Source of the DNA: Siphonodentalium dalli
Taxonomy: Eukaryota > Mollusca > Scaphopoda > Gadilida > Siphonodentaliidae
Assembly: GCA_032622095.1 (NCBI GenBank)
Contig: CP136064.1
Location: 263,729,863-263,793,862, forward strand
Direction of reading: 5' to 3'
Length of the DNA: 64,000 nt
The stretch's first letter is position 1, and every line of letters begins with the position of its first letter. The translations under genes and the position numbers were made by a program. Under the pieces are notes generated by a model. The model searched no databases. It was not told the DNA's origin and was given only the letters and a program-made list of their open reading frames with translations. This document shows, in pieces, positions 34,644 through 49,600 of the stretch.

Positions 34644-35533
34644 TGAAGCAGAAAAATCGAATTTTTCGTATTTCGGCCTATGATGGACAAACGTGGTGAA
34701 AAATCACATAATTGTGATCTGATTTGCGAAGCATACATAGTTAGACATTACATTACACCAGAATTTGGATTTTATTGCCATTTTTCAGGAAGTGGGGAAT
34801 ATTTGCACCTGATAACCTTTGTGAGATTTTCACTTATTTATCGTTATTCTGTATCTGGTGTGCCACTTTAAGAGAGAAATCACCTCACATCGATATCTTT
34901 ATCTATTTGTGGACATCTGACCATCAGCATAAACTTGACGTCTCGAGTATTTTTAACCATGCAGCTGCCAACTTGTCGACCGTGTAGAAATTCCTATCTT
35001 TTCTGGTGCAGGGGGGTGGGGTGTAAAAATCTAACTATTTATTCAGAAACCCGTCAATTTTGGTCAACTAAGCATATCATCTGAAACATGATTTGCACGT
35101 ATTGTCTGTGCCGCTATATACATGCGCGTCATGCCCATTAAAGGCATATTCTGTTAGTTTAATTACCAAATTTTACCAAAATTTCCACATATTTTGAGAA
35201 TTTTCCCAAATATGGCAAATCTCGGCATGACATGACCCCGAGGCACCCATAATTTTTTATGTTGAACTGCAGACGATACTGATCAATTCCCAACTATTAG
35301 TTCTTTTATTTAGGAAGGGACGTTCCCATCATTGGCAACGACATGGACACATTTCCACAAAAATTTCCCCAGTAGATGAACCATCTTCAGATACAGTGGG
35401 GTTAAAATAACCATGATTGCTGGGGAACGAGAACAAAGAAATGTGTAAAATCACTTTTATTTAGCATATATATGACACAGCTTCACGCAGAGGAAGTAGG
35501 GATTACATAGGGTCATGTTTGCACATCTCTTAA
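34644..35533 (+). repeat. S unit 9
   Basis: Carries the pre-L variant set. Confidence 0.95.
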
Positions 35534-35983
35534 GGTTAGAAGGAACTAAATAAGTAGAATTACGTCCCTTTCGTTTTTACAGGGTATCTCGAATACGAGT
35601 TTAAAAAATTCTGGCGCGCGATTGGGGTATAATATGTCAAATAATTTTACAAATTCAAGAAATATAATACCCATAGCATGTAAAAACGTGGGCGTTTCCT
35701 AGTCTGAAATGCGTTCGTGTCCAAACAATGGCGGGATATGGAGGCTGTGTATTGGCTTTTGTCAGACTGTCAAATTCTGTGCAAAAAGTGGGGTAGTGTG
35801 GAAAACATATGCTGGTTTTCGAAAAAGGCGTGGCTCGAAAGGTACTCCTATGTGCGAACAGATGCCGAAAGGGTTGGTCTTTACGAACGCATGCATCGTG
35901 CACTTCGGAACTCGAAAATTTAGCGTGGGCGTGGTCAAACGTTAACACTATGGCCTATGGAAAACAATTAGTTCCTTCAAACC
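35534..35983. mobile_element. L element 5
   Basis: Same subtype as L3 and L4. Confidence 0.85.
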
Positions 35984-38645
35984 TGAAGCAGAAAAATCGA
36001 ATTTTTCGTATTTCGGCCTATGATGGACAAACGTGGTGAAAAATCACATAATTGTGATCTGATTTGCGAAGCATACATAGTTAGACATTACATTACACCA
36101 GAATTTGGATTTTATTGCCATTTTTCAGGAAGTGGGGAATATTTGCACCTGATAACCTTTGTGAGATTTTCACTTATTTATCGTTATTCTGTATCTGGTG
36201 TGCCACTTTAAGAGAGAAATCACCTCACATCGATATCTTTATCTATTTGTGGACATCTGACCATCAGCATAAACTTGACGTCTCGAGTATTTTTAACCAT
36301 GCAGCTGCCAACTTGTCGACCGTGTAGAAATTCCTATCTTTTCTGGTGCAGGGGGGTGGGGTGTAAAAATCTAACTATTTATTCAGAAACCCGTCAATTT
36401 TGGTCAACTAAGCATATCATCTGAAACATGATTTGCACGTATTGTCTGTGCCGCTATATACATGCGCGTCATGCCCATTAAAGGCATATTCTGTTAGTTT
36501 AATTACCAAATTTTACCAAAATTTCCACATATTTTGAGAATTTTCCCAAATATGGCAAATCTCGGCATGACATGACCCCGAGGCACCCATAATTTTTTAT
36601 GTTGAACTGCAGACGGTACTGATCAATTCCCAACTATTAGTTCTTTTATTTAGGAAGGGACGTTCCCATCATTGGCAACGACATGGACACATTTCCACAA
36701 AAATTTCCCCAGTAGATGAACCATCTTCAGATACAGTGGGGTTAAAATAACCATGATTGCTGGGGAACGAGAACAAAGAAATGTGTAAAATCAGTTTTAT
36801 TTAGCATATATATGACACAGCTTCACGCAGAGGAAGTAGGGATTACATAGGGTCATGTTTGCACATCTCTGAAGCAGAAAAATCGAATTTTTCGTATTTC
36901 GGCCTATGATGGACAAACGTGGTGAAAAATCACATAATTGTGATCTGATTTGCGAAGCATACATAGTTAGACATTACATTACACCAGAATTTGGATTTTA
37001 TTGCCATTTTTCAGGAAGTGGGGAATATTTGCACCTGATAACCTTTGTGAGATTTTCACTTATTTATCGTTATTCTGTATCTGGTGTGCCACTTTAAGAG
37101 AGAAATCACCTCACATCGATATCTTTATCTATTTGTGGACATCTGACCATCAGCATAAACTTGACGTCTCGAGTATTTTTAACCATGCAGCTGCCAACTT
37201 GTCGACCGTGTAGAAATTCCTATCTTTTCTGGTGCAGGGGGGTGGGGTGTAAAAATCTAACTATTTATTCAGAAACCCGTCAATTTTGGTCAACTAAGCA
37301 TATCATCTGAAACATGATTTGCACGTATTGTCTGTGCCGCTATATACATGCGCGTCATGCCCATTAAAGGCATATTCTGTTAGTTTAATTACCAAATTTT
37401 ACCAAAATTTCCACATATTTTGAGAATTTTCCCAAATATGGCAAATCTCGGCATGACATGACCCCGAGGCACCCATAATTTTTTATGTTGAACTGCAGAC
37501 GGTACTGATCAATTCCCAACTATTAGTTCTTTTATTTAGGAAGGGACGTTCCCATCATTGGCAACGACATGGACACATTTCCACAAAAATTTCCCCAGTA
37601 GATGAACCATCTTCAGATACAGTGGGGTTAAAATAACCATGATTGCTGGGGAACGAGAACAAAGAAATGTGTAAAATCAGTTTTATTTAGCATAGATATG
37701 ACACAGCTTCACGCAGAGGAAGTAGGGATTACATAGGGTCATGTTTGCACATCTCTGAAGCAGAAAAATCGAATTTTTCGTATTTCGGCCTATGATGGAC
37801 AAACGTGGTGAAAAATCACATAATTGTGATCTGATTTGCGAAGCATACATAGTTAGACATTACATTACACCAGAATTTGGATTTTATTGCCATTTTTCAG
37901 GAAGTGGGGAATATTTGCACCTGATAACCTTTGTGAGATTTTCACTTATTTATCGTTATTCTGTATCTGGTGTGCCACTTTAAGAGAGAAATCACCTCAC
38001 ATCGATATCTTTATCTATTTGTGGACATCTGACCATCAGCATAAACTTGACGTCTCGAGTATTTTTAACCATGCAGCTGCCAACTTGTCGACCGTGTAGA
38101 AATTCCTATCTTTTCTGGTGCAGGGGGGTGGGGTGTAAAAATCTAACTATTTATTCAGAAACCCGTCAATTTTGGTCAACTAAGCATATCATCTGAAACA
38201 TGATTTGCACGTATTGTCTGTGCCGCTATATACATGCGCGTCATGCCCATTAAAGGCATATTCTGTTAGTTTAATTACCAAATTTTACCAAAATTTCCAC
38301 ATATTTTGAGAATTTTCCCAAATATGGCAAATCTCGGCATGACATGACCCCGAGGCACCCATAATTTTTTATGTTGAACTGCAGACGATACTGATCAATT
38401 CCCAACTATTAGTTCTTTTATTTAGGAAGGGACGTTCCCATCATTGGCAACGACATGGACACATTTCCACAAAAATTTCCCCAGTAGATGAACCATCTTC
38501 AGATACAGTGGGGTTAAAATAACCATGATTGCTGGGGAACGAGAACAAAGAAATGTGTAAAATCACTTTTATTTAGCATATATATGACACAGCTTCACGC
38601 AGAGGAAGTAGGGATTACATAGGGTCATGTTTGCACATCTCTTAA
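35984..38645 (+). repeat. S units 10-12
   Basis: S10 is a hybrid (acggtact and tcagttttat with catatatat); S11 is standard; S12, before L6, has the pre-L set. Confidence 0.95.
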
Positions 38646-39095
38646 GATTAGAAGGAACTAAATAAGTAGAATTACGTCCCTTTCGTTTTTACAGGGTATC
38701 TCGAATACGAGTTTAAAAAATTCTGGCGCGCGATTGGGGTATAATATGTCAAATAATTTTATAAATTCAAGAAATATAATACCCATAGCATGTAAAAACG
38801 TGGGCGTTTCCTAGTCTGAAATGCGTTCGTGTCCAAACAATGGCGGGATATGGAGGCTGTGTATTGGCTTTTGTCAGACTGTCAAATTCTGTGCAAAAAG
38901 TGGGGTAGTGTGGAAAACATATGCTGGTTTTCGAAAAAGGCGTGGCTCGAAAGGTACTCCTATGTGCGAACAGATGCCGAAAGGGTTGGTCTTTACGAAC
39001 GCATGCATCGTGCACTTCGGAACTCGAAAATTTAGCGTGGGCGTGGTCAAACGTTAACACTATGGCCTATGGAAAACAATTAGTTCCTTCAAACC
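38646..39095. mobile_element. L element 6
   Basis: Third subtype: the left end reads GATTAGAAGG instead of GGTTAGAAGG and the right end is mutated as in L3. It also has 'ttttataaattc' where the others read 'ttttacaaattc'. Confidence 0.85.
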
Positions 39096-40871
39096 TGAAG
39101 CAGAAAAATCGAATTTTTCGTATTTCGGCCTATGATGGACAAACGTGGTGAAAAATCACATAATTGTGATCTGATTTGCGAAGCATACATAGTTAGACAT
39201 TACATTACACCAGAATTTGGATTTTATTGCCATTTTTCAGGAAGTGGGGAATATTTGCACCTGATAACCTTTGTGAGATTTTCACTTATTTATCGTTATT
39301 CTGTATCTGGTGTGCCACTTTAAGAGAGAAATCACCTCACATCGATATCTTTATCTATTTGTGGACATCTGACCATCAGCATAAACTTGACGTCTCGAGT
39401 ATTTTTAACCATGCAGCTGCCAACTTGTCGACCGTGTAGAAATTCCTATCTTTTCTGGTGCAGGGGGGTGGGGTGTAAAAATCTAACTATTTATTCAGAA
39501 ACCCGTCAATTTTGGTCAACTAAGCATATCATCTGAAACATGATTTGCACGTATTGTCTGTGCCGCTATATACATGCGCGTCATGCCCATTAAAGGCATA
39601 TTCTGTTAGTTTAATTACCAAATTTTACCAAAATTTCCACATATTTTGAGAATTTTCCCAAATATGGCAAATCTCGGCATGACATGACCCCGAGGCACCC
39701 ATAATTTTTTATGTTGAACTGCAGACGGTACTGATCAATTCCCAACTATTAGTTCTTTTATTTAGGAAGGGACGTTCCCATCATTGGCAACGACATGGAC
39801 ACATTTCCACAAAAATTTCCCCAGTAGATGAACCATCTTCAGATACAGTGGGGTTAAAATAACCATGATTGCTGGGGAACGAGAACAAAGAAATGTGTAA
39901 AATCAGTTTTATTTAGCATAGATATGACACAGCTTCACGCAGAGGAAGTAGGGATTACATAGGGTCATGTTTGCACATCTCTGAAGCAGAAAAATCGAAT
40001 TTTTCGTATTTCGGCCTATGATGGACAAACGTGGTGAAAAATCACATAATTGTGATCTGATTTGCGAAGCATACATAGTTAGACATTACATTACACCAGA
40101 ATTTGGATTTTATTGCCATTTTTCAGGAAGTGGGGAATATTTGCACCTGATAACCTTTGTGAGATTTTCACTTATTTATCGTTATTCTGTATCTGGTGTG
40201 CCACTTTAAGAGAGAAATCACCTCACATCGATATCTTTATCTATTTGTGGACATCTGACCATCAGCATAAACTTGACGTCTCGAGTATTTTTAACCATGC
40301 AGCTGCCAACTTGTCGACCGTGTAGAAATTCCTATCTTTTCTGGTGCAGGGGGGTGGGGTGTAAAAATCTAACTATTTATTCAGAAACCCGTCAATTTTG
40401 GTCAACTAAGCATATCATCTGAAACATGATTTGCACGTATTGTCTGTGCCGCTATATACATGCGCGTCATGCCCATTAAAGGCATATTCTGTTAGTTTAA
40501 TTACCAAATTTTACCAAAATTTCCACATATTTTGAGAATTTTCCCAAATATGGCAAATCTCGGCATGACATGACCCCGAGGCACCCATAATTTTTTATGT
40601 TGAACTGCAGACGATACTGATCAATTCCCAACTATTAGTTCTTTTATTTAGGAAGGGACGTTCCCATCATTGGCAACGACATGGACACATTTCCACAAAA
40701 ATTTCCCCAGTAGATGAACCATCTTCAGATACAGTGGGGTTAAAATAACCATGATTGCTGGGGAACGAGAACAAAGAAATGTGTAAAATCACTTTTATTT
40801 AGCATATATATGACACAGCTTCACGCAGAGGAAGTAGGGATTACATAGGGTCATGTTTGCACATCTCTTAA
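39096..40871 (+). repeat. S units 13-14
   Basis: S13 standard, S14 pre-L set. Confidence 0.95.
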
Positions 40872-41321
40872 GATTAGAAGGAACTAAATAAGTAGAATTA
40901 CGTCCCTTTCGTTTTTACAGGGTATCTCGAATACGAGTTTAAAAAATTCTGGCGCGCGATTGGGGTATAATATGTCAAATAATTTTACAAATTCAAGAAA
41001 TATAATACCCATAGCATGTAAAAACGTGGGCGTTTCCTAGTCTGAAATGCGTTCGTGTCCAAACAATGGCGGGATATGGAGGCTGTGTATTGGCTTTTGT
41101 CAGACTGTCAAATTCTGTGCAAAAAGTGGGGTAGTGTGGAAAACATATGCTGGTTTTCGAAAAAGGCGTGGCTCGAAAGGTACTCCTATGTGCGAACAGA
41201 TACCGAAAGGGTTGGTCTTTACGAACGCATGCATCGTGCACTTCGGAACTCGAAAATTTAGCGTGGGCGTGGTCAAACGTTAACACTATGGCCTATGGAA
41301 AACAATTAGTTCCTTCAAACC
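40872..41321. mobile_element. L element 7
   Basis: GATTAG subtype, with a private change 'cagataccgaaagg' (others 'cagatgccgaaagg'). Confidence 0.85.
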
Positions 41322-43983
41322 TGAAGCAGAAAAATCGAATTTTTCGTATTTCGGCCTATGATGGACAAACGTGGTGAAAAATCACATAATTGTGATCTGA
41401 TTTGCGAAGCATACATAGTTAGACATTACATTACACCAGAATTTGGATTTTATTGCCATTTTTCAGGAAGTGGGGAATATTTGCACCTGATAACCTTTGT
41501 GAGATTTTCACTTATTTATCGTTATTCTGTATCTGGTGTGCCACTTTAAGAGAGAAATCACCTCACATCGATATCTTTATCTATTTGTGGACATCTGACC
41601 ATCAGCATAAACTTGACGTCTCGAGTATTTTTAACCATGCAGCTGCCAACTTGTCGACCGTGTAGAAATTCCTATCTTTTCTGGTGCAGGGGGGTGGGGT
41701 GTAAAAATCTAACTATTTATTCAGAAACCCGTCAATTTTGGTCAACTAAGCATATCATCTGAAACATGATTTGCACGTATTGTCTGTGCCGCTATATACA
41801 TGCGCGTCATGCCCATTAAAGGCATATTCTGTTAGTTTAATTACCAAATTTTACCAAAATTTCCACATATTTTGAGAATTTTCCCAAATATGGCAAATCT
41901 CGGCATGACATGACCCCGAGGCACCCATAATTTTTTATGTTGAACTGCAGACGGTACTGATCAATTCCCAACTATTAGTTCTTTTATTTAGGAAGGGACG
42001 TTCCCATCATTGGCAACGACATGGACACATTTCCACAAAAATTTCCCCAGTAGATGAACCATCTTCAGATACAGTGGGGTTAAAATAACCATGATTGCTG
42101 GGGAACGAGAACAAAGAAATGTGTAAAATCAGTTTTATTTAGCATAGATATGACACAGCTTCACGCAGAGGAAGTAGGGATTACATAGGGTCATGTTTGC
42201 ACATCTCTGAAGCAGAAAAATCGAATTTTTCGTATTTCGGCCTATGATGGACAAACGTGGTGAAAAATCACATAATTGTGATCTGATTTGCGAAGCATAC
42301 ATAGTTAGACATTACATTACACCAGAATTTGGATTTTATTGCCATTTTTCAGGAAGTGGGGAATATTTGCACCTGATAACCTTTGTGAGATTTTCACTTA
42401 TTTATCGTTATTCTGTATCTGGTGTGCCACTTTAAGAGAGAAATCACCTCACATCGATATCTTTATCTATTTGTGGACATCTGACCATCAGCATAAACTT
42501 GACGTCTCGAGTATTTTTAACCATGCAGCTGCCAACTTGTCGACCGTGTAGAAATTCCTATCTTTTCTGGTGCAGGGGGGTGGGGTGTAAAAATCTAACT
42601 ATTTATTCAGAAACCCGTCAATTTTGGTCAACTAAGCATATCATCTGAAACATGATTTGCACGTATTGTCTGTGCCGCTATATACATGCGCGTCATGCCC
42701 ATTAAAGGCATATTCTGTTAGTTTAATTACCAAATTTTACCAAAATTTCCACATATTTTGAGAATTTTCCCAAATATGGCAAATCTCGGCATGACATGAC
42801 CCCGAGGCACCCATAATTTTTTATGTTGAACTGCAGACGGTACTGATCAATTCCCAACTATTAGTTCTTTTATTTAGGAAGGGACGTTCCCATCATTGGC
42901 AACGACATGGACACATTTCCACAAAAATTTCCCCAGTAGATGAACCATCTTCAGATACAGTGGGGTTAAAATAACCATGATTGCTGGGGAACGAGAACAA
43001 AGAAATGTGTAAAATCAGTTTTATTTAGCATAGATATGACACAGCTTCACGCAGAGGAAGTAGGGATTACATAGGGTCATGTTTGCACATCTCTGAAGCA
43101 GAAAAATCGAATTTTTCGTATTTCGGCCTATGATGGACAAACGTGGTGAAAAATCACATAATTGTGATCTGATTTGCGAAGCATACATAGTTAGACATTA
43201 CATTACACCAGAATTTGGATTTTATTGCCATTTTTCAGGAAGTGGGGAATATTTGCACCTGATAACCTTTGTGAGATTTTCACTTATTTATCGTTATTCT
43301 GTATCTGGTGTGCCACTTTAAGAGAGAAATCACCTCACATCGATATCTTTATCTATTTGTGGACATCTGACCATCAGCATAAACTTGACGTCTCGAGTAT
43401 TTTTAACCATGCAGCTGCCAACTTGTCGACCGTGTAGAAATTCCTATCTTTTCTGGTGCAGGGGGGTGGGGTGTAAAAATCTAACTATTTATTCAGAAAC
43501 CCGTCAATTTTGGTCAACTAAGCATATCATCTGAAACATGATTTGCACGTATTGTCTGTGCCGCTATATACATGCGCGTCATGCCCATTAAAGGCATATT
43601 CTGTTAGTTTAATTACCAAATTTTACCAAAATTTCCACATATTTTGAGAATTTTCCCAAATATGGCAAATCTCGGCATGACATGACCCCGAGGCACCCAT
43701 AATTTTTTATGTTGAACTGCAGACGATACTGATCAATTCCCAACTATTAGTTCTTTTATTTAGGAAGGGACGTTCCCATCATTGGCAACGACATGGACAC
43801 ATTTCCACAAAAATTTCCCCAGTAGATGAACCATCTTCAGATACAGTGGGGTTAAAATAACCATGATTGCTGGGGAACGAGAACAAAGAAATGTGTAAAA
43901 TCACTTTTATTTAGCATATATATGACACAGCTTCACGCAGAGGAAGTAGGGATTACATAGGGTCATGTTTGCACATCTCTTAA
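41322..43983 (+). repeat. S units 15-17
   Basis: S15 and S16 standard, S17 pre-L set. Confidence 0.95.
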
Positions 43984-44433
43984 GATTAGAAGGAACTAAA
44001 TAAGTAGAATTACGTCCCTTTCGTTTTTACAGGGTATCTCGAATACGAGTTTAAAAAATTCTGGCGCGCGATTGGGGTATAATATGTCAAATAATTTTAC
44101 AAATTCAAGAAATATAATACCCATAGCATGTAAAAACGTGGGCGTTTCCTAGTCTGAAATGCGTTCGTGTCCAAACAATGGCGGGATATGGAGGCTGTGT
44201 ATTGGCTTTTGTCAGACTGTCAAATTCTGTGCAAAAAGTGGGGTAGTGTGGAAAACATATGCTGGTTTTCGAAAAAGGCGTGGCTCGAAAGGTACTCCTA
44301 TGTGCGAACAGATGCCGAAAGGGTTGGTCTTTACGAACGCATGCATCGTGCACTTCGGAACTCGAAAATTTAGCGTGGGCGTGGTCAAACGTTAACACTA
44401 TGGCCTATGGAAAACAATTAGTTCCTTCAAACC
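43984..44433. mobile_element. L element 8
   Basis: GATTAG subtype. Confidence 0.85.
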
Positions 44434-46209
44434 TGAAGCAGAAAAATCGAATTTTTCGTATTTCGGCCTATGATGGACAAACGTGGTGAAAAATCACATA
44501 ATTGTGATCTGATTTGCGAAGCATACATAGTTAGACATTACATTACACCAGAATTTGGATTTTATTGCCATTTTTCAGGAAGTGGGGAATATTTGCACCT
44601 GATAACCTTTGTGAGATTTTCACTTATTTATCGTTATTCTGTATCTGGTGTGCCACTTTAAGAGAGAAATCACCTCACATCGATATCTTTATCTATTTGT
44701 GGACATCTGACCATCAGCATAAACTTGACGTCTCGAGTATTTTTAACCATGCAGCTGCCAACTTGTCGACCGTGTAGAAATTCCTATCTTTTCTGGTGCA
44801 GGGGGGTGGGGTGTAAAAATCTAACTATTTATTCAGAAACCCGTCAATTTTGGTCAACTAAGCATATCATCTGAAACATGATTTGCACGTATTGTCTGTG
44901 CCGCTATATACATGCGCGTCATGCCCATTAAAGGCATATTCTGTTAGTTTAATTACCAAATTTTACCAAAATTTCCACATATTTTGAGAATTTTCCCAAA
45001 TATGGCAAATCTCGGCATGACATGACCCCGAGGCACCCATAATTTTTTATGTTGAACTGCAGACGGTACTGATCAATTCCCAACTATTAGTTCTTTTATT
45101 TAGGAAGGGACGTTCCCATCATTGGCAACGACATGGACACATTTCCACAAAAATTTCCCCAGTAGATGAACCATCTTCAGATACAGTGGGGTTAAAATAA
45201 CCATGATTGCTGGGGAACGAGAACAAAGAAATGTGTAAAATCAGTTTTATTTAGCATAGATATGACACAGCTTCACGCAGAGGAAGTAGGGATTACATAG
45301 GGTCATGTTTGCACATCTCTGAAGCAGAAAAATCGAATTTTTCGTATTTCGGCCTATGATGGACAAACGTGGTGAAAAATCACATAATTGTGATCTGATT
45401 TGCGAAGCATACATAGTTAGACATTACATTACACCAGAATTTGGATTTTATTGCCATTTTTCAGGAAGTGGGGAATATTTGCACCTGATAACCTTTGTGA
45501 GATTTTCACTTATTTATCGTTATTCTGTATCTGGTGTGCCACTTTAAGAGAGAAATCACCTCACATCGATATCTTTATCTATTTGTGGACATCTGACCAT
45601 CAGCATAAACTTGACGTCTCGAGTATTTTTAACCATGCAGCTGCCAACTTGTCGACCGTGTAGAAATTCCTATCTTTTCTGGTGCAGGGGGGTGGGGTGT
45701 AAAAATCTAACTATTTATTCAGAAACCCGTCAATTTTGGTCAACTAAGCATATCATCTGAAACATGATTTGCACGTATTGTCTGTGCCGCTATATACATG
45801 CGCGTCATGCCCATTAAAGGCATATTCTGTTAGTTTAATTACCAAATTTTACCAAAATTTCCACATATTTTGAGAATTTTCCCAAATATGGCAAATCTCG
45901 GCATGACATGACCCCGAGGCACCCATAATTTTTTATGTTGAACTGCAGACGATACTGATCAATTCCCAACTATTAGTTCTTTTATTTAGGAAGGGACGTT
46001 CCCATCATTGGCAACGACATGGACACATTTCCACAAAAATTTCCCCAGTAGATGAACCATCTTCAGATACAGTGGGGTTAAAATAACCATGATTGCTGGG
46101 GAACGAGAACAAAGAAATGTGTAAAATCACTTTTATTTAGCATATATATGACACAGCTTCACGCAGAGGAAGTAGGGATTACATAGGGTCATGTTTGCAC
46201 ATCTCTTAA
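44434..46209 (+). repeat. S units 18-19
   Basis: S18 standard, S19 pre-L set. Confidence 0.95.
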
Positions 46210-46659
46210 GATTAGAAGGAACTAAATAAGTAGAATTACGTCCCTTTCGTTTTTACAGGGTATCTCGAATACGAGTTTAAAAAATTCTGGCGCGCGATTG
46301 GGGTATAATATGTCAAATAATTTTACAAATTCAAGAAATATAATACCCATAGCATGTAAAAACGTGGGCGTTTCCTAGTCTGAAATGCGTTCGTGTCCAA
46401 ACAATGGCGGGATATGGAGGCTGTGTATTGGCTTTTGTCAGACTGTCAAATTCTGTGCAAAAAGTGGGGTAGTGTGGAAAACATATGCTGGTTTTCGAAA
46501 AAGGCGTGGCTCGAAAGGTACTCCTATGTGCGAACAGATGCCGAAAGGGTTGGTCTTTACGAACGCATGCATCGTGCACTTCGGAACTCGAAAATTTAGC
46601 GTGGGCGTGGTCAAACGTTAACACTATGGCCTATGGAAAACAATTAGTTCCTTCAAACC
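46210..46659. mobile_element. L element 9
   Basis: GATTAG subtype. Confidence 0.85.
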
Positions 46660-49600
46660 TGAAGCAGAAAAATCGAATTTTTCGTATTTCGGCCTATGAT
46701 GGACAAACGTGGTGAAAAATCACATAATTGTGATCTGATTTGCGAAGCATACATAGTTAGACATTACATTACACCAGAATTTGGATTTTATTGCCATTTT
46801 TCAGGAAGTGGGGAATATTTGCACCTGATAACCTTTGTGAGATTTTCACTTATTTATCGTTATTCTGTATCTGGTGTGCCACTTTAAGAGAGAAATCACC
46901 TCACATCGATATCTTTATCTATTTGTGGACATCTGACCATCAGCATAAACTTGACGTCTCGAGTATTTTTAACCATGCAGCTGCCAACTTGTCGACCGTG
47001 TAGAAATTCCTATCTTTTCTGGTGCAGGGGGGTGGGGTGTAAAAATCTAACTATTTATTCAGAAACCCGTCAATTTTGGTCAACTAAGCATATCATCTGA
47101 AACATGATTTGCACGTATTGTCTGTGCCGCTATATACATGCGCGTCATGCCCATTAAAGGCATATTCTGTTAGTTTAATTACCAAATTTTACCAAAATTT
47201 CCACATATTTTGAGAATTTTCCCAAATATGGCAAATCTCGGCATGACATGACCCCGAGGCACCCATAATTTTTTATGTTGAACTGCAGACGGTACTGATC
47301 AATTCCCAACTATTAGTTCTTTTATTTAGGAATGGACGTTCCCATCATTGGCAACGACATGGACACATTTCCACAAAAATTTCCCCAGTAGATGAACCAT
47401 CTTCAGATACAGTGGGGTTAAAATAACCATGATTGCTGGGGAACGAGAACAAAGAAATGTGTAAAATCAGTTTTATTTAGCATAGATATGACACAGCTTC
47501 ACGCAGAGGAAGTAGGGATTACATAGGGTCATGTTTGCACATCTCTGAAGCAGAAAAATCGAATTTTTCGTATTTCGGCCTATGATGGACAAACGTGGTG
47601 AAAAATCACATAATTGTGATCTGATTTGCGAAGCATACATAGTTAGACATTACATTACACCAGAATTTGGATTTTATTGCCATTTTTCAGGAAGTGGGGA
47701 ATATTTGCACCTGATAACCTTTGTGAGATTTTCACTTATTTATCGTTATTCTGTATCTGGTGTGCCACTTTAAGAGAGAAATCACCTCACATCGATATCT
47801 TTATCTATTTGTGGACATCTGACCATCAGCATAAACTTGACGTCTCGAGTATTTTTAACCATGCAGCTGCCAACTTGTCGACCGTGTAGAAATTCCTATC
47901 TTTTCTGGTGCAGGGGGGTGGGGTGTAAAAATCTAACTATTTATTCAGAAACCCGGACAATTTTGGTCAACTAAGCATATCATCTGAAACATGATTTGCA
48001 CGTATTGTCTGTGCCGCTATATACATGCGCGTCATGCCCATTAAAGGCATATTCTGTTAGTTTAATTACCAAATTTTACCAAAATTTCCAAATATTTTGA
48101 GAATTTTCCCAAATATGGCAAATCTCGGCATGACATGACCCCGAGGCACCCATAATTTTTTATGTTGAACTGCAGACGGTACTGATCAATTCCCAACTAT
48201 TAGTTCTTTTATTTAGGAAGGGACGTTCCCATCATTGGCAACGACATGGACACATTTCCACAAAAATTTCCCCAGTAGATGAACCATCTTCAGATACAGT
48301 GGGGTTAAAATAACCATGATTGCTGGGGAACGAGAACAAAGAAATGTGTAAAATCAGTTTTATTTAGCATAGATATGACACAGCTTCACGCAGAGGAAGT
48401 AGGGATTACATAGGGTCATGTTTGCACATCTCTGAAGCAGAAAAATCGAATTTTTCGTATTTCGGCCTATGATGGACAAACGTGGTGAAAAATCACATAA
48501 TTGTGATCTGATTTGCGAAGCATACATAGTTAGACATTACATTACACCAGAATTTGGATTTTATTGCCATTTTTCAGGAAGTGGGGAATATTTGCACCTG
48601 ATAACCTTTGTGAGATTTTCACTTATTTATCGTTATTCTGTATCTGGTGTGCCACTTTAAGAGAGAAATCACCTCACATCGATATCTTTATCTATTTGTG
48701 GACATCTGACCATCAGCATAAACTTGACGTCTCGAGTATTTTTAACCATGCAGCTGCCAACTTGTCGACCGTGTAGAAATTCCTATCTTTTCTGGTGCAG
48801 GGGGGTGGGGTGTAAAAATCTAACTATTTATTCAGAAACCCGTCAATTTTGGTCAACTAAGCATATCATCTGAAACATGATTTGCACGTATTGTCTGTGC
48901 CGCTATATACATGCGCGTCATGCCCATTAAAGGCATATTCTGTTAGTTTAATTACCAAATTTTACCAAAATTTCCACATATTTTGAGAATTTTCCCAAAT
49001 ATGGCAAATCTCGGCATGACATGACCCCGAGGCACCCATAATTTTTTATGTTGAACTGCAGACGGTACTGATCAATTCCCAACTATTAGTTCTTTTATTT
49101 AGGAAGGGACGTTCCCATCATTGGCAACGACATGGACACATTTCCACAAAAATTTCCCCAGTAGATGAACCATCTTCAGATACAGTGGGGTTAAAATAAC
49201 CATGATTGCTGGGGAACGAGAACAAAGAAATGTGTAAAATCAGTTTTATTTAGCATAGATATGACACAGCTTCACGCAGAGGAAGTAGGGATTACATAGG
49301 GTCATGTTTGCACATCTCTGAAGCAGAAAAATCGAATTTTTCGTATTTCGGCCTATGATGGACAAACGTGGTGGAAAATCACATAATTGTGATCTGATTT
49401 GCGAAGCATACATAGTTAGACATTACATTACACCAGAATTTGGATTTTATTGCCATTTTTCAGGAAGTGGGGAATATTTGCACCTGATAACCTTTGTGAG
49501 ATTTTCACTTATTTATCGTTATTCTGTATCTGGTGTGCCACTTTAAGAGAGAAATCACCTCACATCGATATCTTTATCTATTTGTGGACATCTGACCATC

